A DNA stretch of 41,570 nucleotides from a virus. The DNA is taken from positions 1 through 41,570 of the IMG/VR virus record IMGVR_UViG_3300046648_000170; one strand, given 5' to 3'. The translations under genes were made by a program, and so were the position numbers. The notes beneath the pieces were generated by a model. The model had not been told where the DNA came from, made no database searches, and saw nothing but the letters and a program-made list of their open reading frames with translations. Of this stretch, positions 1 through 9,112 are shown piece after piece (position 1 is the first letter of the stretch; each line of letters starts with the position of its first letter).

Positions 1-111
1 GGCGAGCGGGCCGAGCTGGTCGACGAGAAGGTTCAGGGCGGTGCGGAGAAGGCGGCTGCCCGTTCCCGTGGCGGTGGCAGGTCGCGCGGTGCCGAGACCC
101 GCACCACGTAG
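1..111 (+). CDS. C-terminal part of a small head-region protein (continues from window end)
   Basis: These 37 codons, ending in TAG at 109-111, are the same as the last part of the gene at 41339-41554. The first 127 bases of the window duplicate its last 127, so this is not a second gene but the tail of that gene cut by linearisation of a circular sequence. The residues are rich in Arg, Gly and Ala and look disordered. Confidence 0.9.
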   Translation, partial: GERAELVDEKVQGGAEKAAARSRGGGRSRGAETRTT

Positions 112-123
112 GAAGGGGCGGGC

Positions 124-672
124 ATGGCACTGCTCACGCTGGCCGACGCGAAACAGCAACTGAACATCGAGACCGCCGCGAACGACACCGAGCTGCAGGC
201 GTACGTCGATTCACTGACCGCGGTCATTGAGGGCTATGTGGGCCCGGTCGAGAACCGGGGGGTCACCGAGACAGTCGAGGGCCGGGGCCGTTACCTGTGC
301 CTGCTACGGCCGCCCGTCGTGACCCTCACCTCCCTGACCCCGGTACTGGACGGGGGGAGCTCGCTTGACGTGGCCCGGCTGCACGTCGATGGCCCGTCCG
401 GAGTGATCCGCCGCCTGGACGGGGGGCTGTTCTCCCGGGGCCCGTGGACTGCCGTCTACACCGCGGGTCGTGGCAGCATTCCGCCGACCATCAACCTTGC
501 CGCGCGCATCCTGCTGCAGCACCTTTGGCGTACTCAGCGCGGGGCGGCCCGCGGCGGTGGCCCCGCGGACGACTTCAGTGTCACCGAGCCCATCCCCGGG
601 TTCGGATACGCGGTACCCAACCGGGTGCTGCAGTTGCTGGAGTCGTACAAGCAACCCCCTGGGATCGCGTGA
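124..672 (+). CDS. Head-tail connector (gp6-like adaptor)
   Basis: A 182-residue protein starting at ATG after a GGAAGGGG ribosome site. The N-terminus (LLTLADAKQQLNIE, then a helix with EGYVGPVENR) is the usual opening of HK97 gp6-like connector proteins, which form a ring under the portal. The middle is beta-rich (VEGRGRYLCLLRPPVVTLTS) and the C-terminus is helical (AARILLQHLWRTQRG), as in the family. It lies directly after the capsid gene block across the closure point and overlaps the next gene by one base (TGATG). The family assignment rests on the motif pattern and position. Confidence 0.8.
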   Translation: MALLTLADAKQQLNIETAANDTELQAYVDSLTAVIEGYVGPVENRGVTETVEGRGRYLCLLRPPVVTLTSLTPVLDGGSSLDVARLHVDGPSGVIRRLDGGLFSRGPWTAVYTAGRGSIPPTINLAARILLQHLWRTQRGAARGGGPADDFSVTEPIPGFGYAVPNRVLQLLESYKQPPGIA

Positions 673-1139
673 TGGCCAGCTCCGCGGTTCCAGCCGCGAT
701 TGATGCGCTCCTCGCGATCCTGCGCGCAGCCCCCGGGCTGTCCGAGGTGCTCATCGTGGACGGGCCGGCCGCGGTGAACCTGACCGACAGGCACCGCATC
801 TACGTCGGGTACGCGCCCGGGGCTGAACAGTCCGTCGACATCAGCCAGGACTTTGCGTCCGCGGGCGCTCGGCGCCGTGACGAGAACTTCAGCATCGCCT
901 GCTACGCGGAAACGTGGGCGGGCGACGAGGACATGGCCCTACGCCGTACCCGCGTGTTCGAGCTGCTGGCCGCGGTCGAGGGCGCCCTGCGCGCCACGGA
1001 CGCCGCACCCGAGGCGCCGACCCTGAACAGGACAGTCCAGTGGGCGCACCTGACCGCCGGGAGCCTCGTCCAGGAGCAGAACTCGGACGGGGCGTTGGCT
1101 GGCCTGTCCTTCACCGTGACGTGCCGCGCCCGTATCTGA
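672..1139 (+). CDS. Probable tail terminator / tail completion protein
   Basis: A 155-residue protein; the ATG at 672 overlaps the stop of the connector gene. It opens with a helix (VPAAIDALLAILRAAPGL), continues as an alpha/beta domain with YVGYAPG, then a long helix (RRTRVFELLAAVEGALRA) and a final beta strand (LAGLSFTVTCRARI). This is the layout of small tail-terminator and completion proteins that cap the tail tube at the neck. The position between connector and major tail protein agrees. A head-closure role is the main alternative; no catalytic motif is visible. Confidence 0.55.
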   Translation: MASSAVPAAIDALLAILRAAPGLSEVLIVDGPAAVNLTDRHRIYVGYAPGAEQSVDISQDFASAGARRRDENFSIACYAETWAGDEDMALRRTRVFELLAAVEGALRATDAAPEAPTLNRTVQWAHLTAGSLVQEQNSDGALAGLSFTVTCRARI

Positions 1140-1168
1140 CCCACCCCCATCCACTTGAGGAGTACGCC

Positions 1169-1393
1169 ATGGCGCGAGTGCGCTACATCGGCGCCGAGCC
1201 GGTCACCGTGCCGGAGCTCGGCGACAGGACAGTCCAGCCGGACGAGATGGTCGAAGTACCCGACGCCCGCTGGGAGGGCTACGTGGGCCAGACCGCGACA
1301 TGGGAAGCGGTCGACGAGCCCAAGGCCGACCAGCCCACACCGAAGAAGACCACCACCGCGGCGAAGGCTGCCACCAGCAGGACGGAGGGCTGA
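1169..1393 (+). CDS. Small hypothetical protein of the neck/tail region
   Basis: A 74-residue protein with ATG at 1169 and GAGGAG 8 bases upstream. The first 50 residues are a small beta-rich unit (RVRYIGAEPVTVPEL, VQPDEMVEVPDARWEGY) and the last 25 a Lys/Thr/Ala-rich tail. Its layout resembles the product at 41339-41554: a short beta domain with a PDEMVEVPD-like segment (there PGDVVEVD) and a basic disordered end. The two may be related small structural proteins. It sits between the tail-completion and major-tail genes, and nothing shows a specific activity. Confidence 0.6.
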   Translation: MARVRYIGAEPVTVPELGDRTVQPDEMVEVPDARWEGYVGQTATWEAVDEPKADQPTPKKTTTAAKAATSRTEG

Positions 1394-1396
1394 CCC

Positions 1397-2383
1397 ATGG
1401 CGATCGGATCCGGGCTCGGCGCCCAGCTCGGCATCGCAGCCGAGACCACGTATGGAACGTTCGTGACCCCGAGCAGGTTCGTGGAGTTCACGAAGGAAAG
1501 CCTTGTCCTCAAGAAGACCACGGCGCAGAGCGCGGGCATCGCGGCGGGCCGCCTGCTCGCGCTGTCCTCGCGTCGCGTGCTGACCCGGCGCGAAGCCTCC
1601 GGCAGCATCGACATGGAAATCGTCAACAAGAGCATGGGCCTGCTGATCCAGGCGCTCATGGGGACCACCGTCACCCCGGTGCAGCAGGGCGCCGGCCCGG
1701 CGTACCTGCAGACGCACACCCTCGCGGATACGGCAGGCAAGAGCCTGACGATTCAGAAGGGCGTTCCGCTGACCACGGGGACGGTCACGAAGAAGAACGT
1801 TCTCGGCTGCAAGATCACCTCGGGGGAGTTCGCCTGCGAGGTCGGCGGGATGCTCACCGGGACGTTCGAGTTCGACGGGCGCGACGTGGAGGAGACGTCT
1901 GCCCTGGCGGCCGCGAGCTACCCGGCCATGAGCCCGTTTCACTTCGGGCAGATGGCCCTCAAGACCGGGACGTTCGGCACGGAGACCGCGCGCAGCGGCA
2001 TCCGCAAGGTCAGCTGCAAGGTGGAACGCCCGCAGGAGGTCGAGCGGTTCTACGCCGGGGCGGCCGGGCTCAAGGCCGAGCCCGTCTCGAACGACCAGGT
2101 CAAGATCAGCGGCACGCTGGAGTCCGACTACGTCGACACCACCCTCGACGACCTGCACACCAGCGACGGCACGACCAGCCTCGTGTGGGAGTTCGTCGGC
2201 CCCCTGATCGCAGCCACCTTTTTCGAGACGTTCCGGATCACCCTGCCTGCGATCCGGCTCGACGAGGGCCCCCCGGTGGTCGACGGGTTCGGCGTGGTCA
2301 AGCCCTCGTTCAACTTTGTCGGTCTGTACGACGGCACCAACCAGCCGAAGATCGAGATCATCTCCACCGACATCACGCTGTAG
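1397..2383 (+). CDS. Major tail (tube) protein
   Basis: A 328-residue protein starting MAIGSGLGAQLGIAAETTYGTF, an opening commonly seen in actinophage major tail proteins. It is beta-rich throughout, with alternating hydrophobic segments and no membrane helix or enzyme motif. The length, the position before the tail chaperone pair and tape measure, and the separation from the head genes identify it as the polymerising tail-tube subunit. The C-terminus (FVGLYDGTNQPKIEIIST) is again strand-like. It begins 3 bases after the preceding gene, so the two are probably translated together. Confidence 0.75.
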   Translation: MAIGSGLGAQLGIAAETTYGTFVTPSRFVEFTKESLVLKKTTAQSAGIAAGRLLALSSRRVLTRREASGSIDMEIVNKSMGLLIQALMGTTVTPVQQGAGPAYLQTHTLADTAGKSLTIQKGVPLTTGTVTKKNVLGCKITSGEFACEVGGMLTGTFEFDGRDVEETSALAAASYPAMSPFHFGQMALKTGTFGTETARSGIRKVSCKVERPQEVERFYAGAAGLKAEPVSNDQVKISGTLESDYVDTTLDDLHTSDGTTSLVWEFVGPLIAATFFETFRITLPAIRLDEGPPVVDGFGVVKPSFNFVGLYDGTNQPKIEIISTDITL

Positions 2384-2394
2384 CCGGTGCCCTG

Positions 2395-2910
2395 ATGCCT
2401 GTCGGCAACATACAGATCACCGGCACCGGGCAGCTCCTCGAGCTGTCTCGTCGGCTGCGCGCCGCGTCCGGGGCCCCGGTTCAAAGGAACCTGGCCCGAC
2501 GGATCCGGCGCGCGGCCGAGCCGCTGCACAACGATCTGCGTTCCACGATGCGCACCCTGCCGATGCGGTCCCAGGGCCGTTCCACTCGGCAGGGTGGCCC
2601 TTCGCCGACCACCCGACCGCTGCGGGCGACGCTCGCGAATGCGATCAAGATCAGCGTCCGGACCAGCAGTAACCCGGGCGCCCGCGTCTGGGTTGATCGC
2701 AGCCTGCTGCCAGAAGACCTGAAGTTCATGCCGGATGCCATGAACAAACCCGACGGCCGTGTCCGCCACCCGGTGTTCGACAACCGTCGCCGGTGGGTCA
2801 ACCAGTGGGTTCCGCCGCTCTGGTGGGACAAGACCGTTCAACGCCACACCCCGCGTATGCGGGCCGAAGTCGCGCGCGTCCTCGACGACGTGCACCGCCA
2901 ACTCACCTAG
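2395..2910 (+). CDS. HK97 gp10-like head-tail/minor tail protein
   Basis: A 171-residue basic protein. The N-terminus (VGNIQITGTGQLLELSRRL, then RNLARRIRRAAEPLHNDLR) resembles HK97 gp10-like proteins, in which a short strand is followed by a long basic helix. The C-terminal part has GRVRHPVFDNRRRWVNQ and ends in a helix (MRAEVARVLDDVHRQL), which also fits. Family members normally act at the neck; here the gene is downstream of the tail-tube gene and just upstream of the chaperones. Family membership is likely, the exact place in the virion is inferred. Confidence 0.6.
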   Translation: MPVGNIQITGTGQLLELSRRLRAASGAPVQRNLARRIRRAAEPLHNDLRSTMRTLPMRSQGRSTRQGGPSPTTRPLRATLANAIKISVRTSSNPGARVWVDRSLLPEDLKFMPDAMNKPDGRVRHPVFDNRRRWVNQWVPPLWWDKTVQRHTPRMRAEVARVLDDVHRQLT

Positions 2911-2918
2911 GAGCAGCC

Positions 2919-3425
2919 TTGATCATCGTGTACACACCCGACGGTGGCGAGGAAGAGCGCTACGACACCCGGAAGCTCCTGACCTCGGAAGCGTCCATCG
3001 CGGCCAAGGCCGCGGGGAAGACGTGGCCCGGGATCCGCGAGGGCCTCAACGAGGACGACCCGGACGCCATGCGGGCTGTCGCATGGGTGATGCGTAAGCG
3101 CACCAATCCGCAGCTGCGGATCGGCGACTTCGACCCGGCGGTCGACGAGCTGACCGTGAAGTGGGACCACCGGGAGATCTCGGACAGCGTGGTGCAGGCC
3201 GCGACGATGCAGGCCCCCGAGGCGGAGCGGGACCTGTTCCACCGGATGCTCGTCCGGAACGCGGCAGACCCGGCCGCGGCCGAGGCGCTCATCAAGGAGT
3301 ACGCGGACGGCGGCGGCCCAAAAGAGCCGGCCAGCCTGCCCGAGACATCGATGACCTCCGAGACGAGTACCTCGGGCTCATCGCCTTCCACTTCGGATGG
3401 CCCCCCGCTGTCGTCGACTCCCTGA
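2919..3425 (+). CDS. Tail assembly chaperone (G-type, unshifted product)
   Basis: A 168-residue protein. TTG at 2919 is preferred as start because AGGAG lies 5 bases upstream; GTG at 2928 is possible. It is acidic and helical, and precedes the tape measure gene as lambda gpG-type chaperones do. Such proteins bind the tape measure and recruit tail-tube subunits during assembly, and are not found in the virion. The end after the slippery site (residues 136-168) is Ser/Thr/Pro-rich and unstructured, as expected where most folding lies before the shift. It shares its first 135 codons with the frameshift product. Confidence 0.8.
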   Translation: MIIVYTPDGGEEERYDTRKLLTSEASIAAKAAGKTWPGIREGLNEDDPDAMRAVAWVMRKRTNPQLRIGDFDPAVDELTVKWDHREISDSVVQAATMQAPEAERDLFHRMLVRNAADPAAAEALIKEYADGGGPKEPASLPETSMTSETSTSGSSPSTSDGPPLSSTP

Positions 3426-3514
3426 CGGTCGACGACTTCTACCGGTACATCGCCTGGCTCGACAGCCACCAACAGCAGGCCCGAGCGCAAGAGGAGGCGA
3501 TGAACCATGGCTGA
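2919..3514 (+). CDS. Tail assembly chaperone GT fusion by -1 programmed frameshift
   Basis: Ribosomes slipping back one base at C CCA AAA (3317-3323) leave the G frame and read codons from 3323 to the stop at 3512-3514. This gives a fusion of about 198 residues: 135 from G plus 63 new ones. The new part (DDLRDEYLGLIAFHFGWPP, then VDDFYRYIAWLDSHQQQAR) is a compact helical domain typical of gpT-like extensions. It has no good start of its own, which supports expression only by frameshift. The final codons overlap the start of the tape measure gene at 3507. Confidence 0.8.
3317..3323 (+). other. -1 slippery heptamer CCCAAAA
   Basis: In the G frame the codons read GGC CCA AAA GAG, so the heptamer C CCA AAA has the canonical X XXY YYZ form. 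A one-base backward slip re-pairs as CCC AAA and opens the downstream frame, which stays open to 3514. It lies 33 codons before the G stop. I did not find a clear pseudoknot by eye. Confidence 0.85.
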
Positions 3515-6500
3515 GCGCCTCACGTTCATCCTCGACGGACACGACCGGCTGACCCCTGCATTCCGCCACGCCGGGGAATCGGCAGAGGACTTCCGTCGCC
3601 GGGTGAACCAGGTGGTCACCGCGTCCGGTGGGGACCTGCGCGCGTTCACGCAGGACGCGGACGGGCGGCTGCGCACCCTCGACGGGCGGTTCGTCTCCAC
3701 GGGGGACTCGGCCCGTCGCCTGCAGGGCGACATGAACGGGCTGCGCGGCCCGATGCGTGGCGCCGCGGCAGCCACGGGCGAGGCCAGCGCCGCGGGTGGT
3801 GGCCTTACCCCGATCCTCGGCGGTATCGCTGCGGCCATTGGCGTCTCGGTGCTGCCCGCGTTGGGCGCCCTGGTCCCGATGATGGCCGGGGCAGGGCTGG
3901 CCATGGGCACACTGAAGCTCGGTTTTGCCGGGGTCGGTGAGGCTGCGGCTCTGGCAGGCGAGGACAAGAAGAAGTACAAGGAAGCCCTCAAGAAGCTGTC
4001 GCCTGAAGCGCGGACGTTCACCAAGGAACTGGTCGGGCTGAAGAAGGAGTTCGGCGGCCTCGGCAAGGACATCCAGAAGGCGATGCTGCCCTCGTTCACG
4101 CGGGCGCTGAAGGACGCCAAGCCCGTCATCGACATTGTCGGCGGCGGGATGGTGAAGCTCGGCAAGGGCTTCGGTGAAGCGGCAGCTGGCGCCGGGAAGC
4201 TGTTCAAGAGCGGCGGGTTCCAACGGGACCTGAAGACCAACATGGACCTGGGGATGCAGTTCGTCCGCGGGCTGTCCGGCGGGTTCGGAACGCTGGTGCA
4301 GTCGCTGCTCGCGTTTGGTGCGAAGTCCGGGCCGACCCTGAAGGCCTTCACAACCGGCCTGTCTGGCCTGTTGGGGACGGCGCTCCCGGGGATGTTCAAG
4401 GGCTTGGAGACCGGCATCGGCGGCGCCGGGAAGTTCCTCGACGGGTTCTTCCAGATGGTGAACAAGATCCTCCCCGCCATCGGGCGGTTCTCCGGCGAGG
4501 TCAGCAGGTCGCTCGGTCCCCTGTTCGGCGAGATGTTCAAGTCGGCGGGAGTCCAGACTGAGGCCGCACTCGACGGGCTCGGGCAGGTCGTCAAGGCCCT
4601 GACCCCGGTGTTCAAGGATCTCGGGTTCGGGATCAAGGCAGTCCGCGACCTGATGGGGATCTTCGCGCCGACCATCAAGGACGTGAGCTCGGCAATCCTC
4701 GGCAGCTTCCTGCCGTCGTTCTCCCGGGTCGACGAGGCGCGCGGCCCGTTGCAGCGCCTGTCCGACACGATCAAGGAGAACAAGGGAACGATCCAGGAAG
4801 TCTCTCGGATCATGGGCAACGCGTTCATCGACATTGCCAGCAGCGCGCTCGAAAACCTACCCAAGGTCATCGGAATGGTCCGGCTTGTCACCGGAGGCAT
4901 GGTCACCGCGTTCGGTGGCGTGCTGCACGCAGCCGCTTCGGCGTTCGGGTGGATCCCCGGCATCGGCGACAAGTTGAAGTCTGCGGACCGGGCGTTCGGC
5001 CGGTTCAAGGACAGCTACATGGGCGGCCTGGCTGCGGCCGAGCAGAAGACGCGCGACTTCGCCGCGGGCGCCCTGCCCAAGTTGGAGCAGGGCCGCTTGA
5101 AGATGAACATCAACAACTGGCAGTCCCAGATCGAAACGGCCAAGGCCAAGCTGAAGACCCTCCCCCCGGAGAAGCAAGCCAAGGTTAAGGGGGACATCGC
5201 CGACCTGCAGGCGAAGATCCGGCAGGCGAAGGCCGCGCTGGCCGCGGTGAACGGTTATACGGCCACCACCTACATCAAGACGGTGCGAACGGTTTACTCC
5301 CCTGCCGGGCACAACGGGCCTGGCGGTATCCCGATGCACGCCAAGGGCACACCGAGCGCCGCCCCGGGCTTGGCGTGGGTGGGTGAGCAGGGACCCGAGC
5401 TCGTCCGCTTCAGGGGCGGTGAGCGGGTCTACGACCACAACACCTCAACGCGTATGGCGTCCGGGGTGAACGGGCGCACGCCCGTCGGGGCTGGGCAGGA
5501 TGCTGGCCGTGGCCTGATGGCGGGGCTCGGCTCGGCAGCCGCCGGGGTGGAGTCCGCGGCCCGGAGGATGGCAGCCGCGGTAACGGCCGGCATCCGGGGC
5601 GAGTTGCAGATCGCGTCACCGTCGAAGAAGACGAGGGCGCTGGCAGCCGACGCTGGGAAGGGCCTGATCGTGGGCCTGACGGGATCCCGCGACAAGATCA
5701 AGGCTGTGTCCAAGGATCTGGCCAAGGACATTTGGTCAGCGTTCTCGGGCAGCAAGGACAACCGCCTGGTCGCCATGGTCAACCGGGAGACGAAGAAGCT
5801 CCTGGACGCCGCGTCCAAGCGGGACGCCCTGATCGCGAAGATCAAGGCAGCCAAGACCTATGCGAGCGACATCACCACCGGTGCCCGCGACAGCGCGTCA
5901 CTCGGCGGCCTCGGCATCGAGGAGGGCAAGGTCACCGCCGGGTCGATCCAAGCGGGGCTGCAGCAGAAGCTCGCGAACATCAAACAGTTCATGAGCTACA
6001 TCAACACCCTGGCCAAGAGGGGGCTCAGCAAGACGCTGCTGCGGCAGATCCTCGACATGGGCCCGGACCAGGGGTACGCCTACGCGTCTGCGCTGGCCGG
6101 GGCGTCCTCGTCGACGCTGAAGAGCATCAACAGCACCCAGTCGCAGATCAGCAAGACGACCACCAAGCTCGGACAGACCGGTGCCGACATCCTGTACGAC
6201 TCGGGCAAGAACGCGGGGAAGGGATTCCTTAAGGGTCTGGAAAGCCAGCAGGACGCGATCGAGAAGCAGATGCTGAAGATCGCGCGTGGCATGCAGAAGG
6301 CTATTCGCAAGGCCCTCGGTATCAAGTCCCCGTCCACGGTGATGGCGCAGCTCGGCCGGTACAGCACTGAGGGCCTGGCGCGCGGCCTGACGCAGCCCAT
6401 GCCGCTCCTCGATCGAGCGCTCGGTGCAGTCACCGACCGGGTCGCCTCGGCTCAGCCGGTCATCGGCCGGCCCGCAGTTGCAGGCGGCAGCCGCGGTGGA

Positions 6501-6629
6501 GCGCCTACGTACATTCAGATCGACATCAACGGCGCCATGGACCCTGTCGCGGTCGGCCGTGAACTCCAGAAGGTGCTCGTCAAGTTCGGCCGCGTCCAGG
6601 GCGGCGCCGTCACGCTGAAAGCGGGGTGA
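3507..6629 (+). CDS. Tail tape measure protein
   Basis: At 1040 residues this is the longest gene, following the chaperones and overlapping the fusion product. Tape measure proteins set tail length and leave the tail during DNA injection. The first 100 residues are charged; residues ~90-140 are hydrophobic (LGGIAAAIGVSVLPALGALV), and most of the remainder is helical with many Lys-Gly repeats. Around residue 620 is the frequent tape-measure motif AWVGEQGPELVRFRGGERV. Two related segments follow (IASPSKKTRALAADAGKGL and IKSPSTVMAQLGRYSTEGL), another family hallmark. No muralytic peptidase or transglycosylase domain is evident. Confidence 0.9.
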   Translation: MAERLTFILDGHDRLTPAFRHAGESAEDFRRRVNQVVTASGGDLRAFTQDADGRLRTLDGRFVSTGDSARRLQGDMNGLRGPMRGAAAATGEASAAGGGLTPILGGIAAAIGVSVLPALGALVPMMAGAGLAMGTLKLGFAGVGEAAALAGEDKKKYKEALKKLSPEARTFTKELVGLKKEFGGLGKDIQKAMLPSFTRALKDAKPVIDIVGGGMVKLGKGFGEAAAGAGKLFKSGGFQRDLKTNMDLGMQFVRGLSGGFGTLVQSLLAFGAKSGPTLKAFTTGLSGLLGTALPGMFKGLETGIGGAGKFLDGFFQMVNKILPAIGRFSGEVSRSLGPLFGEMFKSAGVQTEAALDGLGQVVKALTPVFKDLGFGIKAVRDLMGIFAPTIKDVSSAILGSFLPSFSRVDEARGPLQRLSDTIKENKGTIQEVSRIMGNAFIDIASSALENLPKVIGMVRLVTGGMVTAFGGVLHAAASAFGWIPGIGDKLKSADRAFGRFKDSYMGGLAAAEQKTRDFAAGALPKLEQGRLKMNINNWQSQIETAKAKLKTLPPEKQAKVKGDIADLQAKIRQAKAALAAVNGYTATTYIKTVRTVYSPAGHNGPGGIPMHAKGTPSAAPGLAWVGEQGPELVRFRGGERVYDHNTSTRMASGVNGRTPVGAGQDAGRGLMAGLGSAAAGVESAARRMAAAVTAGIRGELQIASPSKKTRALAADAGKGLIVGLTGSRDKIKAVSKDLAKDIWSAFSGSKDNRLVAMVNRETKKLLDAASKRDALIAKIKAAKTYASDITTGARDSASLGGLGIEEGKVTAGSIQAGLQQKLANIKQFMSYINTLAKRGLSKTLLRQILDMGPDQGYAYASALAGASSSTLKSINSTQSQISKTTTKLGQTGADILYDSGKNAGKGFLKGLESQQDAIEKQMLKIARGMQKAIRKALGIKSPSTVMAQLGRYSTEGLARGLTQPMPLLDRALGAVTDRVASAQPVIGRPAVAGGSRGGAPTYIQIDINGAMDPVAVGRELQKVLVKFGRVQGGAVTLKAG

Positions 6630-6635
6630 GCTGGA

Positions 6636-9104
6636 ATGCCGCTGCTCGTAGAGATGGGCTGGGGTGGCCTGGTCCAGGCCCCCTGGTCCATCACCTGGAC
6701 GGACATCACGCCGTATGTCGACGTGACTTCCGGGGTGACGATCACCCGGGGCGCGTCAGACGAGCTGTCCGAGACGCAGCCGGGTACGGCGTCGATGACC
6801 CTGGACAACTCGGACGGGAGGTTCACCCCGGGTAATCCGTCCAGTCCGTATGCACCGTTCGTTCGCCGCAACGCGCCGATCCGGGTCAGCCAGGCGGTCA
6901 TGCCTGTCCGGACCGGGGCGGCGCCGTACCCGGTGTCAATGCTCGGCGACGACTTCGACAGCGCAGTCGACACGGCGCGGTGGCCCGTCCGTGTCGGCGG
7001 GGCGGGCCTGGTCAGTGGGCGGCTGCGGATCCCGCTGGTACCGGGCGCCGGGACAGCAGGCTTTCAGTCGGCCCGGGAGTGGAAGCTACCCGGGGCCTCG
7101 GTGTGCGCCCGCCTGTCCACCGCACCCGCCGCGGGCGGATCGTCCGCGGCGACGGCTCAGTTCGTTCTCGACTCGGTGACCAACGGGACGCGGCTCGGGT
7201 TCCAGCTCAACGCGGTAACCGGCATGCTCCGCTGCGCGCTGTTCGTCGGGTTCGTCGACGGGGCATCGGTTGACCTCCCGTACTCGCCCATCGATCACCT
7301 GTGGCTCCGCATCCGGGAGTCCGCAGGCACCGTGTATTGGGAGACCAGCGGCGACGGGTGGGACTGGACGGTACGCCGAACCCTGGCAACCCCGGCGTGG
7401 GTGGTCTCGGAAACTCTGATCATGTCGCTCACGGCATCCCGCACTGGTGGCACCGGGGACTACATGGAATGGGACCTCCTCGGTGCCCAGCTCCGCCCCC
7501 GGTTCTACGGCATGGTCAACGAGCTCCCCGTGCAGTGGTCCGGCCTGATATCGACCGTGACCATCTCGGCCACGGATCTCTTCAAACGCCTCAACCGGCT
7601 GCCCGTCCTCAAGTCGATGCTGGCCGAGGAGATCCTCACCTGCGACGCCCTGACCCCGTTCTTCAGCTTCCTGTCCGCGTACTACCCGCTCACCGAGCCC
7701 TCGGGCTCAACTGCGGCCGGAGACATGGCCGGCGGCGGCGCGGGTGCACTCGCCGTCACCCAGGTCAGCTCAGGCGGCACCCTCGAATTCGGAGGCGAAG
7801 GCCCCCCGGAGACTGGAGAGGGAGCACCAACGTTCGCCCCGGCGTCCGCGTCCGCCGGGAAGTACCTGGTCGCCGACCTCGGAGCGCAGGCCGCAGCCGA
7901 CGCCACGACCTACCTGCCCCACGTTGAACTCTGGTTCAAGACCACCGTCAACGGTCGGGCGATCTGCGGGCTGGCCGAGTGGAATTTCGAGCACCAGCTG
8001 ACGTTCCTGTTGGACGGCTCCGGTGTGCTCGCCATCGAGCACACAGAAACGGGCATCCCGGTGGCCACGGTCACCACGTCCAGCACCGTCCTGTCTGACG
8101 GGGCGTGGCACCACCTGGTGTACGACGGGTCAGCCAAGCGCGTCTACATCGACGGGGCCGCGGTGGGCAGCACCCTGCCCGTGTCGCCCATGTCCGGGCT
8201 TCGCACCCTGCACGTGGGTGGCTACCGGGGCGGGCGGCTGTGGGACGGCCAGATCGCCCACCTCGCCATCCACGAAGCCACCGGGCCCTGCGGCCTGACC
8301 TATGCCGGGAACTACGCCGCGGGCGCCACCGGGTGCTCGGGCGAGACGGCAGACGTGCGGGTGCAGCGTCTGGCCCGGTACGCCGGGCTGGGCTCCGTCA
8401 CCATCTGGGGCAGCACCCATGACCAGGTGGCCAGCCAGGGCCCGGCAGGGTCTGGGGTGGTGGCCCGGCTGCGGGAGGTCGAGGCAACCGAGTCCGCCAA
8501 GCTCTTTGCAGAGCGGGACTACTACGGCCTCGCCTACCAATCCCGTGACGTCAGGTACAACCCCGACGCCGGGAGCGAGGTGTTCGCCATCGACTACGCC
8601 GACCTCGACACCCTCGGGGTGCAGCTGGCAGACGACGATCAGAAGCTCGTCAACCAGGCCGAGGGAAGCCGACCCGGCGGGGCGACGCAGCGCGTCAACG
8701 CCCCCAGCAGCGTCTCCGCGTTCGGCCCGTATGGCCCGAGCGGCGGGGTCCTCAACCTGCTGAAAACCTCGGACAACTCCGTCCTGGACGCCCTGTACTG
8801 GCTCGTCTCCCGGTACGCCAACCCGGAGCCCGAGCTGCGCGAGGTACCGATCGAGGCATTCACCATGCCCAACTACCTCGACATCCTCGACGCGGAGATC
8901 TCCTCGTACTTTTCCGTGTACAACCTGCCCGCGCAGGCCCCGACATCGGAGATGCGGGTCACGGTCGAGGGCTACACCGAGACGATCAAGCACAACGCGC
9001 ACCAGATCCAATTCCGTACCAGTGTCAGCGCCACCGACTCCGTGTGGGTCGTCGAGGACCCGGTGTACGGGGTTCTGGACGTCACTACCCGCCTCGCCTA
9101 CTGA
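6636..9104 (+). CDS. Minor tail protein with LamG/concanavalin-like domain
   Basis: An 822-residue protein after the tape measure gene. The N-terminal ~100 residues (WTDITPYVD...VTITRGASDELSETQPGTASMTLDN) are a distal-tail type beta domain common to actinophage minor tail proteins. Residues ~100-290 look like a first jelly roll (DDFDSAVDTARW, then LWLRIRESAGTVYWETSGD). Residues ~430-550 read as a LamG fold: VELWFKTTVNGRAICGLAE, then SDGAWHHLVYDGSAKRVYID. LamG folds bind sugars, so attachment to cell-wall glycans is a reasonable inference. The C-terminal ~200 residues return to a baseplate-type domain. Confidence 0.75.
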   Translation: MPLLVEMGWGGLVQAPWSITWTDITPYVDVTSGVTITRGASDELSETQPGTASMTLDNSDGRFTPGNPSSPYAPFVRRNAPIRVSQAVMPVRTGAAPYPVSMLGDDFDSAVDTARWPVRVGGAGLVSGRLRIPLVPGAGTAGFQSAREWKLPGASVCARLSTAPAAGGSSAATAQFVLDSVTNGTRLGFQLNAVTGMLRCALFVGFVDGASVDLPYSPIDHLWLRIRESAGTVYWETSGDGWDWTVRRTLATPAWVVSETLIMSLTASRTGGTGDYMEWDLLGAQLRPRFYGMVNELPVQWSGLISTVTISATDLFKRLNRLPVLKSMLAEEILTCDALTPFFSFLSAYYPLTEPSGSTAAGDMAGGGAGALAVTQVSSGGTLEFGGEGPPETGEGAPTFAPASASAGKYLVADLGAQAAADATTYLPHVELWFKTTVNGRAICGLAEWNFEHQLTFLLDGSGVLAIEHTETGIPVATVTTSSTVLSDGAWHHLVYDGSAKRVYIDGAAVGSTLPVSPMSGLRTLHVGGYRGGRLWDGQIAHLAIHEATGPCGLTYAGNYAAGATGCSGETADVRVQRLARYAGLGSVTIWGSTHDQVASQGPAGSGVVARLREVEATESAKLFAERDYYGLAYQSRDVRYNPDAGSEVFAIDYADLDTLGVQLADDDQKLVNQAEGSRPGGATQRVNAPSSVSAFGPYGPSGGVLNLLKTSDNSVLDALYWLVSRYANPEPELREVPIEAFTMPNYLDILDAEISSYFSVYNLPAQAPTSEMRVTVEGYTETIKHNAHQIQFRTSVSATDSVWVVEDPVYGVLDVTTRLAY

Positions 9105-9112
9105 GGAGCCCC

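Noticed and set aside
902-2158. A 418-residue leftward open frame opposite the major tail gene
   Set aside because: Shadow of the rightward late genes; no ribosome site or motif.
2960-5008. A 682-residue leftward open frame opposite the tail chaperone and tape measure genes
   Set aside because: Antisense shadow, Ser/Pro/Arg-rich without domains, while the rightward frames contain recognisable tail proteins.
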